Source: Streptomyces luomodiensis
GTDB lineage: Bacteria; Actinomycetota; Actinomycetes; Streptomycetales; Streptomycetaceae
Direction of reading: 5' to 3'
NCBI RefSeq assembly: GCF_031679605.1
Contig: NZ_CP117522.1
Coordinates: 6,758,001 to 6,822,000, forward strand
Length of the DNA stretch: 64,000 nucleotides
Below are positions 48,402 through 57,007 of the stretch, one piece after another. Within the stretch, counting starts at the first letter, position 1. Every line of letters starts with the position of its first letter. A program made the translations under genes and the position numbers. A model generated the notes under the pieces. The model saw only the letters and a list, made by a program, of their open reading frames with translations, had not been told where the DNA came from and did not search any database.

Positions 48402-49847
48402 ATGTCGCAGCCTTCGCTGCCGCCACACCACCCATCACCGCATCGGCCCGCGCGGCCGCGCGGGCCGATGCGACCGTCGTCGCCGTCGGGGCGGCGTGCC
48501 AAACCGGCCCTGAAGCTGATCGCGGGCGGGGTCCTCGCGGTCGCCCTGGTCAGCGGCTGCGGGTCCGGAGGTGATGACGACGGCGGTAAGAGCGGAGGGT
48601 CCTCCGGGGGCGCCCAGGCGAAGACGCTGGGCAAGGTCGCCATGCCGAAGGTCGGCAAGGAGACCAACACCATGGGCACCTGGGTGACGGACACGAATTT
48701 CGTCAAGGGCGAGGTCAATGAAATCGTCGGCTACTCGCTCGACGGTGCCACGTCGAAGTGGAAGATACCGCTCGACGGGCAGATCTGCTGGGCGTCACCG
48801 CATATGACCGAGGAGGGTCTGACCGCGGTCCTGTTCCGGGACGGCGCAGGGGAAGACGCGCTGTGCACCCAGGTCGGTCTGGTCGACCTGAAGAAGGGCA
48901 AGCTGGTCTGGCAGAAGGAGGGGTCGGACACCGAGGGCAACGCCGGGGTGCAGTTCGACCAGGTCACCCTCGGCGGTGGCACCGTGGCCGCCGGCGGCAC
49001 CAGCGGCGGGGGAGCCTGGTCGCTGGACGGCACACCCCTGTGGAAGCCGGAATACCTCGCGGACTGCGACGACAACGGCTACGCGGGCGGCGATGACAAG
49101 ATCGTCGCGATCCGGGGCTGCGACAGCGAGGACTCCAGCACCCAGCGGCTGGAGGTGCAGACGGTGAATCCCCGGACCCGTGCGGTGACCTCGTCCTACC
49201 CGCTGGACGAGAAGGTCGAGTACGCGCACGTGATCTCCACCGCGCCGCTCGTCGTGGCCGTCGACACCGGCGACTCGGACGCCGGAACGGGCACCACGGA
49301 CATCCTGACCATTGACGACAGCGGCAAGCGGGGCAAGCTGCTCAGCACGATCGACGTGCTGGCCAAGGGGTACCAGCCCAACTGCCCGGCCACGAGCGTC
49401 GAGGGGTGCACCGAGATCGCCCTCGACAAGGCGAGCAGCACCCTCTACCTCTCCTCGGAGGTGGACGTGGACCACGGCGGCCCGGGGGACCGGATCACCG
49501 GCCTGAACCTGAAGACCGGCAAGGAGACCGGCAGGACGAAGATGGCCGAGAGCCGGTCGCTGACCCCCGTCCAGACCGAAAAGGACGGCTCCCTCATCGC
49601 CTATCTGGGCTCGATGTACAGCGAGGCGGGCGGAGTCGTGCGCATCGACCCCACGTCGTTCGCCATGGAGACGCTCCAGAAGCACCCGGACGACATGAAG
49701 GACGCGGAGTCCGGCATGGACGTCTACGGGGACTGCACCATGATCTACAAGGGGAAGCGGCTGTACATCGGCGACAGCCGGGCGTCCAGGCCCACCAGCG
49801 GCGACGGCGGGACCCGCCCGCTCGCGGTCGTCTTCGGCACGGCCTGA
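48402..49847 (+). CDS. secreted lipoprotein with PQQ-like beta-propeller
   Basis: 481 residues. A 40-residue Pro/Arg-rich cytosolic N-terminus precedes hydrophobic LKLIAGGVLAVALVSGC, whose VSGC is the lipobox. A Gly/Asp-rich spacer leads to a beta-propeller with repeated LV-DLKKGKLVWQKEG, VQTVNPRTRAVTSSY and GLNLKTGKETGRTK blades, the WD/PQQ-like type used as extracytoplasmic binding scaffolds. Related in fold to the protein at 58735-60006. ATG 48402 with GGGAG upstream. Its stop lies in a 14-base tandem repeat. Confidence 0.82.
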   Translation: MSQPSLPPHHPSPHRPARPRGPMRPSSPSGRRAKPALKLIAGGVLAVALVSGCGSGGDDDGGKSGGSSGGAQAKTLGKVAMPKVGKETNTMGTWVTDTNFVKGEVNEIVGYSLDGATSKWKIPLDGQICWASPHMTEEGLTAVLFRDGAGEDALCTQVGLVDLKKGKLVWQKEGSDTEGNAGVQFDQVTLGGGTVAAGGTSGGGAWSLDGTPLWKPEYLADCDDNGYAGGDDKIVAIRGCDSEDSSTQRLEVQTVNPRTRAVTSSYPLDEKVEYAHVISTAPLVVAVDTGDSDAGTGTTDILTIDDSGKRGKLLSTIDVLAKGYQPNCPATSVEGCTEIALDKASSTLYLSSEVDVDHGGPGDRITGLNLKTGKETGRTKMAESRSLTPVQTEKDGSLIAYLGSMYSEAGGVVRIDPTSFAMETLQKHPDDMKDAESGMDVYGDCTMIYKGKRLYIGDSRASRPTSGDGGTRPLAVVFGTA

Positions 49848-49908
49848 TGGGCACGGCCTGATCCGCACGGCCTGATCGCGGGCCGGTCAGCTCGCGGGCC
49901 GGTCAGCT
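49837..49908. repeat. two abutting tandem repeats, each spanning a stop codon of convergent genes
   Basis: GCACGGCCTGAT plus two bases is repeated at 49837, 49851 and 49865 (14-bp unit; the first copy holds the lipoprotein stop 49845-49847). CGCGGGCCGGTCAGCT is repeated at 49877 and 49893 (16-bp unit; the second copy holds the minus-strand amidase stop 49903-49905). Confidence 0.9.
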
Positions 49909-50580
49909 AGCGGGCTGCCCCACGCGCACCGCTCGCACCAGCCGCATATAGCGGTCCCAGTCCCAGTGGCGGCCCGGGTCGGTGTGATCGGTGCCCGGCA
50001 CCTCCACATGGCCGACGATGTGCTCCCGGTCCCTCGGTATGTCGTACCGCTCGCAGATCGACGCGGTCAGCCGTGCCGAGGAGCGGTACATCGCGTCCGT
50101 GAAGGAGCTGGGCTCGCTGACCCACCCCTCGTGCTCGATGCCGATGCTGCGCTCGTTGTACGGGCGGTTGCCCGCGTGGAACGCCACGTCCAGCTCGCGG
50201 ACCATCTGGGCGATATGACCGTCGCGGCGCACGATGTAGTGCGCCGCGGCGAGGTGCTCGGGGTCCTTGAAGACCCGCACCGCGTCGTCGTAGCTGCCCT
50301 GGACCACATGGATCACCACCCGGTCGATCGTGTAGTCGTCCGGCCGGTCCGCCCACCGCCAGTTGGCCCCCGAGGCCGCGATCCACTCCGCGCCCGGCTG
50401 GTCGACCGCGCCCGCCGTGCGCGGCTTCTCGATGCCGGGCAGCCGCCACCACATCCGGGCCAGTTCGTCCCGCGCGGTGTACGCCGCGACACCGGCTGCG
50501 CCGAGCCCGGCCGCCGAGCCGCCGAGCAGCAGCGTACGTCTGCTGACCCGGCGTCCGCCGCCGGTCGTGGTCTCGCTCAC
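49903..50580 (-). CDS. N-acetylmuramoyl-L-alanine amidase (Amidase_2), second copy
   Basis: 225-residue exported amidase with a Tat-like signal (RRVSRRTLLLGGSAAGLGAAG). Zn/catalytic residues are in VVIHVVQGS, GIEHEGWVSE and HVEVPGTDHTDPG. Strongly similar to the amidase at 11374-12015 throughout the catalytic domain (AHYIVRRDGHIAQMVRE compared with AHYMVASADGYIGQFVRE). GTG 50580 is preferred because it sits at the proper distance from the Tat motif; no strong ribosome-binding site. Upstream, CGGTTCC (50610)...GGAACCG (50638) form an inverted repeat that may be regulatory. Confidence 0.9.
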   Translation of the reverse strand: MSETTTGGGRRVSRRTLLLGGSAAGLGAAGVAAYTARDELARMWWRLPGIEKPRTAGAVDQPGAEWIAASGANWRWADRPDDYTIDRVVIHVVQGSYDDAVRVFKDPEHLAAAHYIVRRDGHIAQMVRELDVAFHAGNRPYNERSIGIEHEGWVSEPSSFTDAMYRSSARLTASICERYDIPRDREHIVGHVEVPGTDHTDPGRHWDWDRYMRLVRAVRVGQPAS

Positions 50581-50737
50581 GAAGGGTTCAACGCGTGGCG
50601 GAGGCCGTCCGGTTCCGGCATTTTCCGGATCATGGCGGGAACCGTTCGTTCCGCACTGTCGCCCTCTGGTCTCCGGTGTAGATGAACGTTGAACTGTCCA
50701 TGGTCTGTGTCCATCCGCTCGACGAGGAGCTGACGGT

Positions 50738-51649
50738 ATGCGCATCGGTTTCGCCCTCCCCCAGTTCGGCCCGCTGGCCCACCAGCCCGAGGACATCGCG
50801 AGATTCGCCCGCCAGGCCGAGGAGCTCGGCGCGGACAGCCTGTGGGTCGGCGACCGCCTGCTCGCCCCGGTCGACCCGAGCGTCGGCTACGGGGGCACCG
50901 ATGCGATCCCGCCGGAATTCCGCACCGCGCTGGACCCCTTCACCGTGCTGGCCACCGCCGCCGCGGCCACCGAGCGGGTGCGGCTCGGCAGCGACGTCAT
51001 CAACGCCCCCTGGTACCCGCCCGCGGTGCTCGCCCGCTCCCTCACCACCATCGACCTGCTGAGCGGGGGCCGGCTGCTGGTCGGACTCGGCACCGGCTGG
51101 TCCCCCGAGGAGTACGAGGCCGTGGACATCCCCATGAGCGAGCGCGGCCGGCGCCTCGACGAATGCCTCGACGCCCTGCACGCCTGGTGGACCGAGAACC
51201 CGGTCGAGTACCGCGGAGACCACTGGACCGTGCCCGCCTCCCACATCGACCTCAAACCGGCCTCCCGCCCCCACCCGCCGGTCTACCTCGCCGCCTTCGC
51301 CCCCGCGGCCGTGCGCCGGGTGGCCCGGCGCGCCGACGGCTGGCTGCCCGTCGCGGTCGTGCCCGCCAAGCCCGGAGCCCCCGACCCCATCGCCGCGCTC
51401 ACCGAGCAGCTGGGCGGGGTACGGGCGGCGGTCGAGCGGGAGGGACGGGACCCGGCGGCATTCGACGTGATCCTGCGCATCAACCCGAGCGCCGACGCCT
51501 CCGTGGACGACATCGTGACGACCCTGGTCCGGGCCGAGCGGGAGGCGGGCGTCCAGCACGCCTTCGTCGATCCGACCTACCTCGCGAAGAACGCCGACCA
51601 GGCCCTGGACCTCGTCGAGCGCGTGCTGGAGCGAGCCCGCCCGAGCTGA
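50738..51649 (+). CDS. LLM-class F420-dependent oxidoreductase (TIGR03619-type)
   Basis: 303-residue luciferase-like monooxygenase-fold protein. MRIGFALPQFGPLAHQPEDIARFARQAEELGADSLWVGDRLLAP is the typical start; LGSDVINAPWYPPAVLARSLTTIDLLSGGRLLVGLGTGWSPEEY carries the bulge and cofactor-binding features of the F420-dependent subgroup. ATG 50738 with GAGGAGCTG upstream. It lies 45 bases before mnmA on the same strand. Substrate unknown. Confidence 0.9.
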   Translation: MRIGFALPQFGPLAHQPEDIARFARQAEELGADSLWVGDRLLAPVDPSVGYGGTDAIPPEFRTALDPFTVLATAAAATERVRLGSDVINAPWYPPAVLARSLTTIDLLSGGRLLVGLGTGWSPEEYEAVDIPMSERGRRLDECLDALHAWWTENPVEYRGDHWTVPASHIDLKPASRPHPPVYLAAFAPAAVRRVARRADGWLPVAVVPAKPGAPDPIAALTEQLGGVRAAVEREGRDPAAFDVILRINPSADASVDDIVTTLVRAEREAGVQHAFVDPTYLAKNADQALDLVERVLERARPS

Positions 51650-51694
51650 GCGGCGCGGCAGTAGCCGCACACGTGGCTTTATGCTGGCCTGGTT

Positions 51695-52846
51695 ATGACT
51701 GACTTCCCCGGTGCGCCCACAGGTCCTCGCGACGGCCGTCGGCTGCGCGTCCTCGCCGCCATGTCCGGCGGTGTGGACTCCGCGGTCGCCGCCGCGCGGG
51801 CGGCCGAGGCGGGCCACGATGTGACCGGTGTCCACCTCGCGCTCTCCGCCAATCCGCAGTCGTTCCGCACCGGCGCCCGTGGCTGTTGCACCATCGAGGA
51901 CTCGCGGGACGCGCGGCGCGCCGCCGATGTGATCGGCATCCCCTTCTACGTGTGGGACCTCGCCGAGCGCTTCCGCGAGGACGTGGTCGAGGACTTCATC
52001 GCCGAGTACGAGGCGGGCCGCACCCCCAATCCGTGTCTGCGCTGCAACGAGAAGATCAAGTTCGCCGCGCTGCTGGACAAGGCCATCGCCCTCGGCTTCG
52101 ACGCCGTCTGCACCGGGCACTACGCCACGATCGTCACGCGCGAGGACGGCTCCCGGGAGCTGCACCGGGCCAGCGACATGGCCAAGGACCAGTCCTACGT
52201 CCTCGGCGTGCTCGACGAGCGCCAGCTCGCCCACGCGATGTTCCCCCTCGGCGACACCCTGACGACCAAGGACGAGATCCGCGCGGAGGCGGAGCGGCGG
52301 GGCCTGGCCGTCGCCAAGAAGCCCGACAGCCATGACATCTGCTTCATCGCCGACGGCGACACCCAGGGCTTCCTGGCCAAGCACCTCGGTACGGCCGAGG
52401 GCGACATCGTCGACGAGGACGGCCGCAAGCTGGGCACCCACGAGGGCGCGTACGGCTTCACCATCGGCCAGCGCAAGGGCCTGCGCATCGGCCACCCGGC
52501 GCCCGACGGCAAGCCGCGCTACGTCCTGGACATCTCCCCGGTGAACAACACGGTCACCGTCGGCCCCGTCGAGGCCCTGGACGTCGCCGCGCTCACCGCC
52601 ATCAAGCCGCGCTGGTGCGGAGCCCCCCCGACGGGCCCCGGCACCTACACCGCCCAGCTGCGCGCCCACGGCGGCGAGACCGAGGTGACGGCCGAGCTGA
52701 TCGAGGGCAGTGAGCTGCGGGTGACCTTCACCGAACCGGTGCGCGGCGTCGCCCCGGGCCAGGCGATCGTGCTCTACGACGACACCCGCGTGGTCGGCTC
52801 GGCCACGATCGCCTCGACCGAGCGGGCGACAGCGGTCGCCCACTAG
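51695..52846 (+). CDS. mnmA: tRNA 2-thiouridine(34) synthase MnmA
   Basis: 383-residue ATP pyrophosphatase that thiolates U34 of tRNA-Lys, -Glu and -Gln. PP-loop [13 protein letters not shown] (about 22-34), first catalytic Cys in [14 protein letters not shown], tRNA-contact region GHYATI and DQSYVL, second Cys in DICFIADGD, and C-terminal beta-barrel. A persulfide supplied by the nearby cysteine desulfurase is the probable sulfur source. ATG 51695. The N-terminal ~12 residues are extra relative to the core. Confidence 0.96.
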   Translation: MTDFPGAPTGPRDGRRLRVLAAMSGGVDSAVAAARAAEAGHDVTGVHLALSANPQSFRTGARGCCTIEDSRDARRAADVIGIPFYVWDLAERFREDVVEDFIAEYEAGRTPNPCLRCNEKIKFAALLDKAIALGFDAVCTGHYATIVTREDGSRELHRASDMAKDQSYVLGVLDERQLAHAMFPLGDTLTTKDEIRAEAERRGLAVAKKPDSHDICFIADGDTQGFLAKHLGTAEGDIVDEDGRKLGTHEGAYGFTIGQRKGLRIGHPAPDGKPRYVLDISPVNNTVTVGPVEALDVAALTAIKPRWCGAPPTGPGTYTAQLRAHGGETEVTAELIEGSELRVTFTEPVRGVAPGQAIVLYDDTRVVGSATIASTERATAVAH

Positions 52847-52874
52847 GCCGCCCGACCCGGCCGCGCCTCCACTG

Positions 52875-53063
52875 TCAGCCCGCCGACAGGTGGAAGCGCC
52901 CTTCCTTCACTCCGCGCAGGAATGCGCGGAGTGCGGTGCGGTCGGTCGTGACGACGGCGTCCGGGTCGGAACTCTCGCGGATGGCTATGCCGCTGTCGTC
53001 GGCGGCGACCTCTATGCAGTTGTTGCCGGTCATGCGGCAAGCGGCGGGGTGGTATCTGTCCAT
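52875..53063 (-). CDS. DUF397 domain protein
   Basis: 62 residues, with NNCIEVAADDSGIAIRESSDPD and a C-terminal LRAFLRGVKEGRF, matching the DUF397 core though the N-terminal WxKSSYS motif is lost. ATG 53063 lies inside DNA copied from the end of the winged-helix gene at 53935; ATG 53033 (52 residues) may be the older start, since it sits in the same ATGA context as the intact copy. Partner regulator not adjacent now. Confidence 0.65.
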   Translation of the reverse strand: MDRYHPAACRMTGNNCIEVAADDSGIAIRESSDPDAVVTTDRTALRAFLRGVKEGRFHLSAG

Positions 53064-53086
53064 GCCCGGCAGTCTCGGCAGCGCCC
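53030..53086 (-). pseudogene. 3'-end remnant of the winged-helix gene (duplicated terminus)
   Basis: The minus strand encodes RCRDCRAWTDTTPPLAA and a TGA at 53030-53032, matching the end of the gene at 53935-54753 (RCRDCRARTDAAAPLVA, stop). The stretches 53063-53083 and 53968-53988 are identical over 21 bases. The remnant lies just beyond the PIN toxin gene, so the two-gene toxin-antitoxin module is bracketed by copies of the same gene end. Confidence 0.75.
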
Positions 53087-53156
53087 GCTACGGGGGCGTG
53101 GAAGGCGACCGGCAGCGGGCCCGAGCCCGCCCCGGCCACCCGTGTCGAAGGTCGCC

Positions 53157-53582
53157 CTACTCCGCCCCCTCCCAGGGATTGATGAGCAGCGCACCGGTGC
53201 GCGCCAGGTGCTTGGTGTTGCGGCTGGCCACGGTCCAACCATTGGCGAGGGCGGTCGCCGCGATGAGAGCGTCGGGCGGATCGACGGGCGTCCCGGCAGC
53301 TTTGAGTGACTTGTGCAGGGCGAGGTAGGCCGCCGCTTCCCGCTGGCCGATGATGGCTGTCCGACCGCTGTACTCCCGGCTCAGCCGGGCAAGAGCCTCG
53401 GCGTAACGCGCTTTGCGGACACTGTCCACGGCAGCTTCGACCCCTGCTTCGACCTCGGCGACCGTGATCACACTCAGGTAGCGATTGGGGCGCGCCGTCG
53501 AGTGAAACCACTCCAGGACCTTGGCGTCAGGCCTGGCCCTGGTGAGTTCAGCGATCACATTGGTGTCCAGTAAGTAGATCAT
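53157..53582 (-). CDS. PIN-domain toxin (VapC/FitB-like)
   Basis: 141 residues. MIYLLDTNVIAELTRARPD gives the first metal-binding Asp, TVAEVEAGVEAA the Glu, PPDALIAATALANGWTVASRNTKHL the later Asp plus the terminal Asn. This is a complete PIN RNase toxin of the StbB/FitB type. ATG overlaps the upstream antitoxin stop (ATGA). Confidence 0.88.
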   Translation of the reverse strand: MIYLLDTNVIAELTRARPDAKVLEWFHSTARPNRYLSVITVAEVEAGVEAAVDSVRKARYAEALARLSREYSGRTAIIGQREAAAYLALHKSLKAAGTPVDPPDALIAATALANGWTVASRNTKHLARTGALLINPWEGAE

Positions 53583-53893
53583 TCGCTGTTCGCCTGCTCG
53601 TCGTAGGAGCGGGCTCCGAACTCCAGGCCGTCGAATGGAGCGGACAGGAGGAACTCTTCGAAACCATCGTTACCCAGCGTGATCCATCGATTGAGCATCG
53701 CGGGCAGGGCGTCGATCTCGGTGTCCGCCAACTCCGCGTCGAAAAGGGGTTGTTGCTGCTCGGGTAGGGATTCGCGGATATCGCGAATGGTGCGCAGCGG
53801 ATGCTTGCCCTCGTTCGCGGCAGCCGAGCGTGGGGCGTCGCCGGGTGCGGATGCCATGATCAACCCCTTCGCTGCTGTCTGCGCGGTTTGCAT
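53579..53893 (-). CDS. putative antitoxin of the PIN toxin
   Basis: 104-residue acidic protein (RESLPEQQQPLFDAELADTEIDALPAMLNRWI...) without an obvious DNA-binding fold; the family is not recognised. Assignment as antitoxin rests on its position before, and 4-base overlap with, the PIN gene. ATG 53893 has GGAAGGAG six bases upstream. Read-through from the winged-helix gene's ATGA at 53937 is also in frame. Confidence 0.65.
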   Translation of the reverse strand: MQTAQTAAKGLIMASAPGDAPRSAAANEGKHPLRTIRDIRESLPEQQQPLFDAELADTEIDALPAMLNRWITLGNDGFEEFLLSAPFDGLEFGARSYDEQANSE

Positions 53894-53934
53894 AGCTACT
53901 CCTTCCAGATTAGAGGGGTCGGTTCGCGTCGCGG

Positions 53935-54753
53935 TCATGCGACGAGTGGCGCGGCGGCATCTGTGCGTGCCCGGCAGTCTCGGCAGCGTCCCGGGCGGGG
54001 TGCGCGAAAGGCTCGGTCGCAGCCGTCGCAGTTCTGGAGCGGGACCGGGCGCGGGCCGGACGTAGGGGCGGCTGCAGGCGCTGGCGGCCGGAGGGCGGCC
54101 AGTCGGTAGGCGAGCAGCCGGGCGGGGCGGCGATCGATACGGGCGGGGAGCCCGGATGTCAGCGCCTCGGCGATCTCGTACGGGCCCACCCCGCGATCCA
54201 GCCACTCCGCGACGGCGGGCGCCAGCGTGGCGGTCTCCCGCTCGGACAGGACAAGGCGTCGGTCGCGGTGGCGCAGGGAGCCGAGGACGGCGGTGGCGCG
54301 GGGGTCGAGGACGGTATCCGGCACCGAGGCGCGTTCGGGTTGCCGTTCGTTCCGGGCGGCGGGCGCTTCGGTCGCCCCTGGCGCGTCGTCCTCCGTCGCA
54401 CCAGGCGCGTCGTACACGAACGTCCGCGTCACGATCCGCCCGCCCGGCCCCCGCTCGACCCGCCGCTCCAGCCAGCCCTCCGCCTCCAGCTCGTTGAGTG
54501 CGGCTGAGATGCGGGCCCGGCCCTCCTTGAAGTGGGCGCAGAGCGCGTCGATGCGGATGGAGGCGCCGTCGGGGAGCGACAGGATGTACGCCGCGACACC
54601 GACGGTCACCGCGCTGCCCGCCCGCTGGGCGAGCTTGTTCGACAGCACGGTGAAGTTGGCGGTGTGCCGGGTGCGGATATGGATGACGCCGGACGCGGGA
54701 GCCGTAGCGTCGGCGGAAGCGCGCACGGGCGCACTAGACTGCTGTTCAGCCAT
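53935..54753 (-). CDS. winged-helix DNA-binding protein with C-terminal Cys-rich motif
   Basis: 272 residues. RHTANFTVLSNKLAQRAGSAVTVGVAAYILSLPDGASIRIDALCAHFKEGRARISAALNELEAEGWL (about 29-95) is a replication-initiator/MarR-like winged helix common in Streptomyces. The middle is low-complexity with DAPGATE twice. The C-terminus has CDGCDRAFRAPRPGRCRDCRA, a probable zinc knuckle. Its role is not known; such genes sit beside XRE/DUF397 genes. Stop overlaps the next frame as ATGA. Confidence 0.78.
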   Translation of the reverse strand: MAEQQSSAPVRASADATAPASGVIHIRTRHTANFTVLSNKLAQRAGSAVTVGVAAYILSLPDGASIRIDALCAHFKEGRARISAALNELEAEGWLERRVERGPGGRIVTRTFVYDAPGATEDDAPGATEAPAARNERQPERASVPDTVLDPRATAVLGSLRHRDRRLVLSERETATLAPAVAEWLDRGVGPYEIAEALTSGLPARIDRRPARLLAYRLAALRPPAPAAAPTSGPRPVPLQNCDGCDRAFRAPRPGRCRDCRARTDAAAPLVA

Positions 54754-55139
54754 CGGGAAGGGTCGCTTCCTGGTTGGTCAGGCCCTCGTCTCGGGATGGC
54801 AGTCCCGGCGGGGGCCGTCGTCTGTGTGAGGTTGTCGCGGCGAGCGTAACCCGCTCATTGGCACATTCGCGCCCAAGTCACCCGATGGGGTGAGAAGTTG
54901 GGTGGGTGGGTGGGGGTTCTCCACCAGGGTCCTTGGGTAGGTCCCCGCCCCGCTGGCGGTCGGCCCTACAACACCTGGCCCCATCCCACCGGGCGACGGC
55001 CACTCGGCATCCGGTCCGACCTGCGTAAACGGGGTGTGCGACCGCGAGAAGCCGATTTCCGTGCTCCGGCTGTCGTAGCCTCCCGTTACGCTGCCCACCA
55101 GTGGCTGAGCATCGCCCCGGCCCTCACAGGAGGCTCACT
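54754..55139. other. intergenic region between divergent genes
   Basis: About 385 bases. A run of GGGTGGGTGGGTGGGGG at 54899-54916 could form a G-quadruplex on the plus strand. AGGAGG at 55129-55134 is the ribosome-binding site of the next gene. Nothing else is evident. Confidence 0.45.
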
Positions 55140-55496
55140 ATGACCACGCAGCCGATAGACGCCGACGGGCCCCTCGTGCCCATGCCCGCGCTGACGCGGG
55201 AGGCTCTGCGAGAGGCCGTGCGTCACATCAAGCCCCTGAACCTGACGCAATTCGACCGGGAGCTGGGAGAGGCATTCGATCAGTCGGTGCAAACCGGTTC
55301 CATCGGCTGGATGAGGGGTTTTCTCATTAAATGGGCAACTTTCGTCGCGATTGAGCGCTGGCCCGCGCGTGCTGCCTCACTCAGGGAAGCCGAGCGAGTC
55401 GCTGAAGACCCCTCGGCGGATGACGACCGCGTCCACCGTGCTCAACGGGAAATCGCCCGTATCCTCGGAGAGGCTGAACGAGAGGCGGGGCTGTGA
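55140..55496 (+). CDS. small DUF6247-like protein, putative antitoxin
   Basis: 118 residues. Opens with Pro-rich MTTQPIDADGPLVPMPAL, followed by helices (LTQFDRELGEAFDQSVQTGSIGWMRGFLIKWATFVAIERWP). I recognise the layout as the Streptomyces DUF6247 type, often found before a small toxin-like protein. ATG 55140 with AGGAGG upstream. GTGA overlap with the following gene indicates coupled translation. Confidence 0.65.
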   Translation: MTTQPIDADGPLVPMPALTREALREAVRHIKPLNLTQFDRELGEAFDQSVQTGSIGWMRGFLIKWATFVAIERWPARAASLREAERVAEDPSADDDRVHRAQREIARILGEAEREAGL

Positions 55497-55774
55497 CCGG
55501 TGGACCCGATGCCCATGACTCCTGGTTTGCCGAATATGTGACAAGTGAGGATTACGCCACCGATGGCCTCCCGCCAGAGGCGCGAGCCGAAGTCGACACG
55601 ATCGTCCGAGGGCTTCTCGACCTGGCCGAGTTACGCCTGGAGGCGGGAAATGACTACGACGAGCAGAACCCACGAAAGCTCCGCTCGATCAGCACCGACA
55701 AGCTGATTCTGTGGTATCAGAAGTTCGAGTACCGCAAGCGCATATACATCGTGCGTATCAACTGGTTCGGCTGA
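55493..55774 (+). CDS. putative RelE-like toxin partner
   Basis: 93 residues. Terminal strand pattern KLRSISTDKLILWYQKFEYRKRIYIVRINWFG resembles the end of RelE/ParE-fold toxins, but catalytic residues cannot be assigned. GTG 55493 overlaps the upstream stop, the arrangement of an antitoxin-toxin pair. Toxin function is inference. Confidence 0.55.
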   Translation: MTGGPDAHDSWFAEYVTSEDYATDGLPPEARAEVDTIVRGLLDLAELRLEAGNDYDEQNPRKLRSISTDKLILWYQKFEYRKRIYIVRINWFG

Positions 55775-55835
55775 CCACGTCAGAGGCCTTGCGGCGAGAC
55801 GTGAGAGATGCCCGCCGCAATGCCTCTGACCACGC

Positions 55836-56093
55836 TCAGTTGATGTTGGCCAGGGGTTGGTGGGCCGCGAAGGCGACGAAGTCCGCCCAGGCGGGTGCGG
55901 TGACGGTCAGGGCCGGTATCGCGGTGTCCTTGGAGTCGCGGATGTGTACGGCACCGGGGCACGCGGCGACCTCGACGCATGCGTCCTTCGGCCCGTCGCT
56001 GTAACTGGACTTGCGCCACTCGATGGCGACTTCGACGCAAGAGCCTTCGTTCCCGCTGTAGCTGCTCTTGAACCAGCGCAGTGCGGCGTTCAT
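55836..56093 (-). CDS. DUF397 domain protein with duplicated N-terminal motif
   Basis: 85 residues. The DUF397 signature occurs twice: WFKSSYSGNEGSCVEVA (about 7-23) and WRKSSYSDGPKDACVEVA (about 26-43), followed by one VHIRDSKD-TAIPALTVTAPAWADFVAFA tail. Family members usually have one copy in 60-70 residues, so the N-terminal half was duplicated. ATG 56093 overlaps the stop of the XRE gene. Confidence 0.85.
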   Translation of the reverse strand: MNAALRWFKSSYSGNEGSCVEVAIEWRKSSYSDGPKDACVEVAACPGAVHIRDSKDTAIPALTVTAPAWADFVAFAAHQPLANIN

Positions 56094-56911
56094 CGCTTTC
56101 CCTCCCTGAGCAAGCCCTCGATCAACTCGACGGACGCTTCGGGGGTGAGGGCCTGCGAGCGCAGAATGCCATAGCGGTGGTTGAGGACGCTGACGTCCTC
56201 GGCATCGGAGACGAAGTAGCTGCCCCGCTGCCCTTCGACATAGGCGACCGTCAGGTGATCCGGCGATTCCAGCAGCGTCATGGGGCCGTCCAGTCCGGCG
56301 TGCGTTTCGCGGTTCTCCGGCATGATCTGGAGCGTCAACTGCGGCAGCTCGGCGCATCTCACCATGTGCCGCAGCTGTTCGTTCCGTACGTCCAGGCCGC
56401 CGATGGGGCGTCGAACCGTGCACTCCTGAACCAGGAAGGTCAGACGTGGCGGTGGCTTACGGTGCAGCAGCTTCTGGCGGGACAGGCGCCGGTGGACGGC
56501 CCGCTCCGTCTCCTCGTCGTCCACCGCTGGTGCCTGCGTAGAGATCACCGCGTGCGCGTACACCTCGGTCTGGAGCAGCCCGTTGATGACATGCGCATCG
56601 AACGTGTGCAGAGCGATGGCCTCAGCTTCAAGCTCCACCTACTCCTGGGTCCACTCCGGCACCCCGTCCTGCCACAACAGCTTCGCCGCCTCGACCAGCA
56701 ATCCCTGGGCCATCAGCGCCTCGTCCGTCGCGATGACATACGACGGCTTGGGCAGTCGCTCGCCGCGCTCCACCTTCGCGATCATCGACTCCGAGTACGG
56801 AATCCGCGCCTCGAGATCCTTCATCGTCCAGCCGAGCCGCTCCCGCATCATGCGGGACTGCGTCCCGAAGAGCCGGGCGGCCGGTGACGGCCGCTTCTTC
56901 TGCTGGGTCAT
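56090..56911 (-). pseudogene. XRE-family regulator split by an in-frame amber codon
   Basis: A single 273-codon frame encodes a Streptomyces XRE/DUF5753 regulator. Residues 1-90 hold the HTH (SRMMRERLGWTMKDLEARIPYSESMIAKVERGERLPKPS), residues 92-273 the ligand-binding-like C-terminal domain (HTFDAHVINGLLQTEVYAHAVI, LRHMVRCAELPQLTLQIMPEN). Codon 91 is TAG at 56639-56641, directly followed by GTG at 56638 with AGGAG three bases ahead of it. A Tyr codon (TAC/TAT) is the likely ancestor. The gene is either broken by one nonsense mutation or makes two polypeptides by re-initiation. Its DUF397 partner overlaps its end. Confidence 0.8.
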
Positions 56912-57007
56912 AGCGCCCCCTCATCGACGCCGCGTCGCACAGATCGGACAGTCGCGACGTCGCAACGCACCGTTACGCCGATCCTGTGAGCAGCCTAGAC
57001 GTGACCT

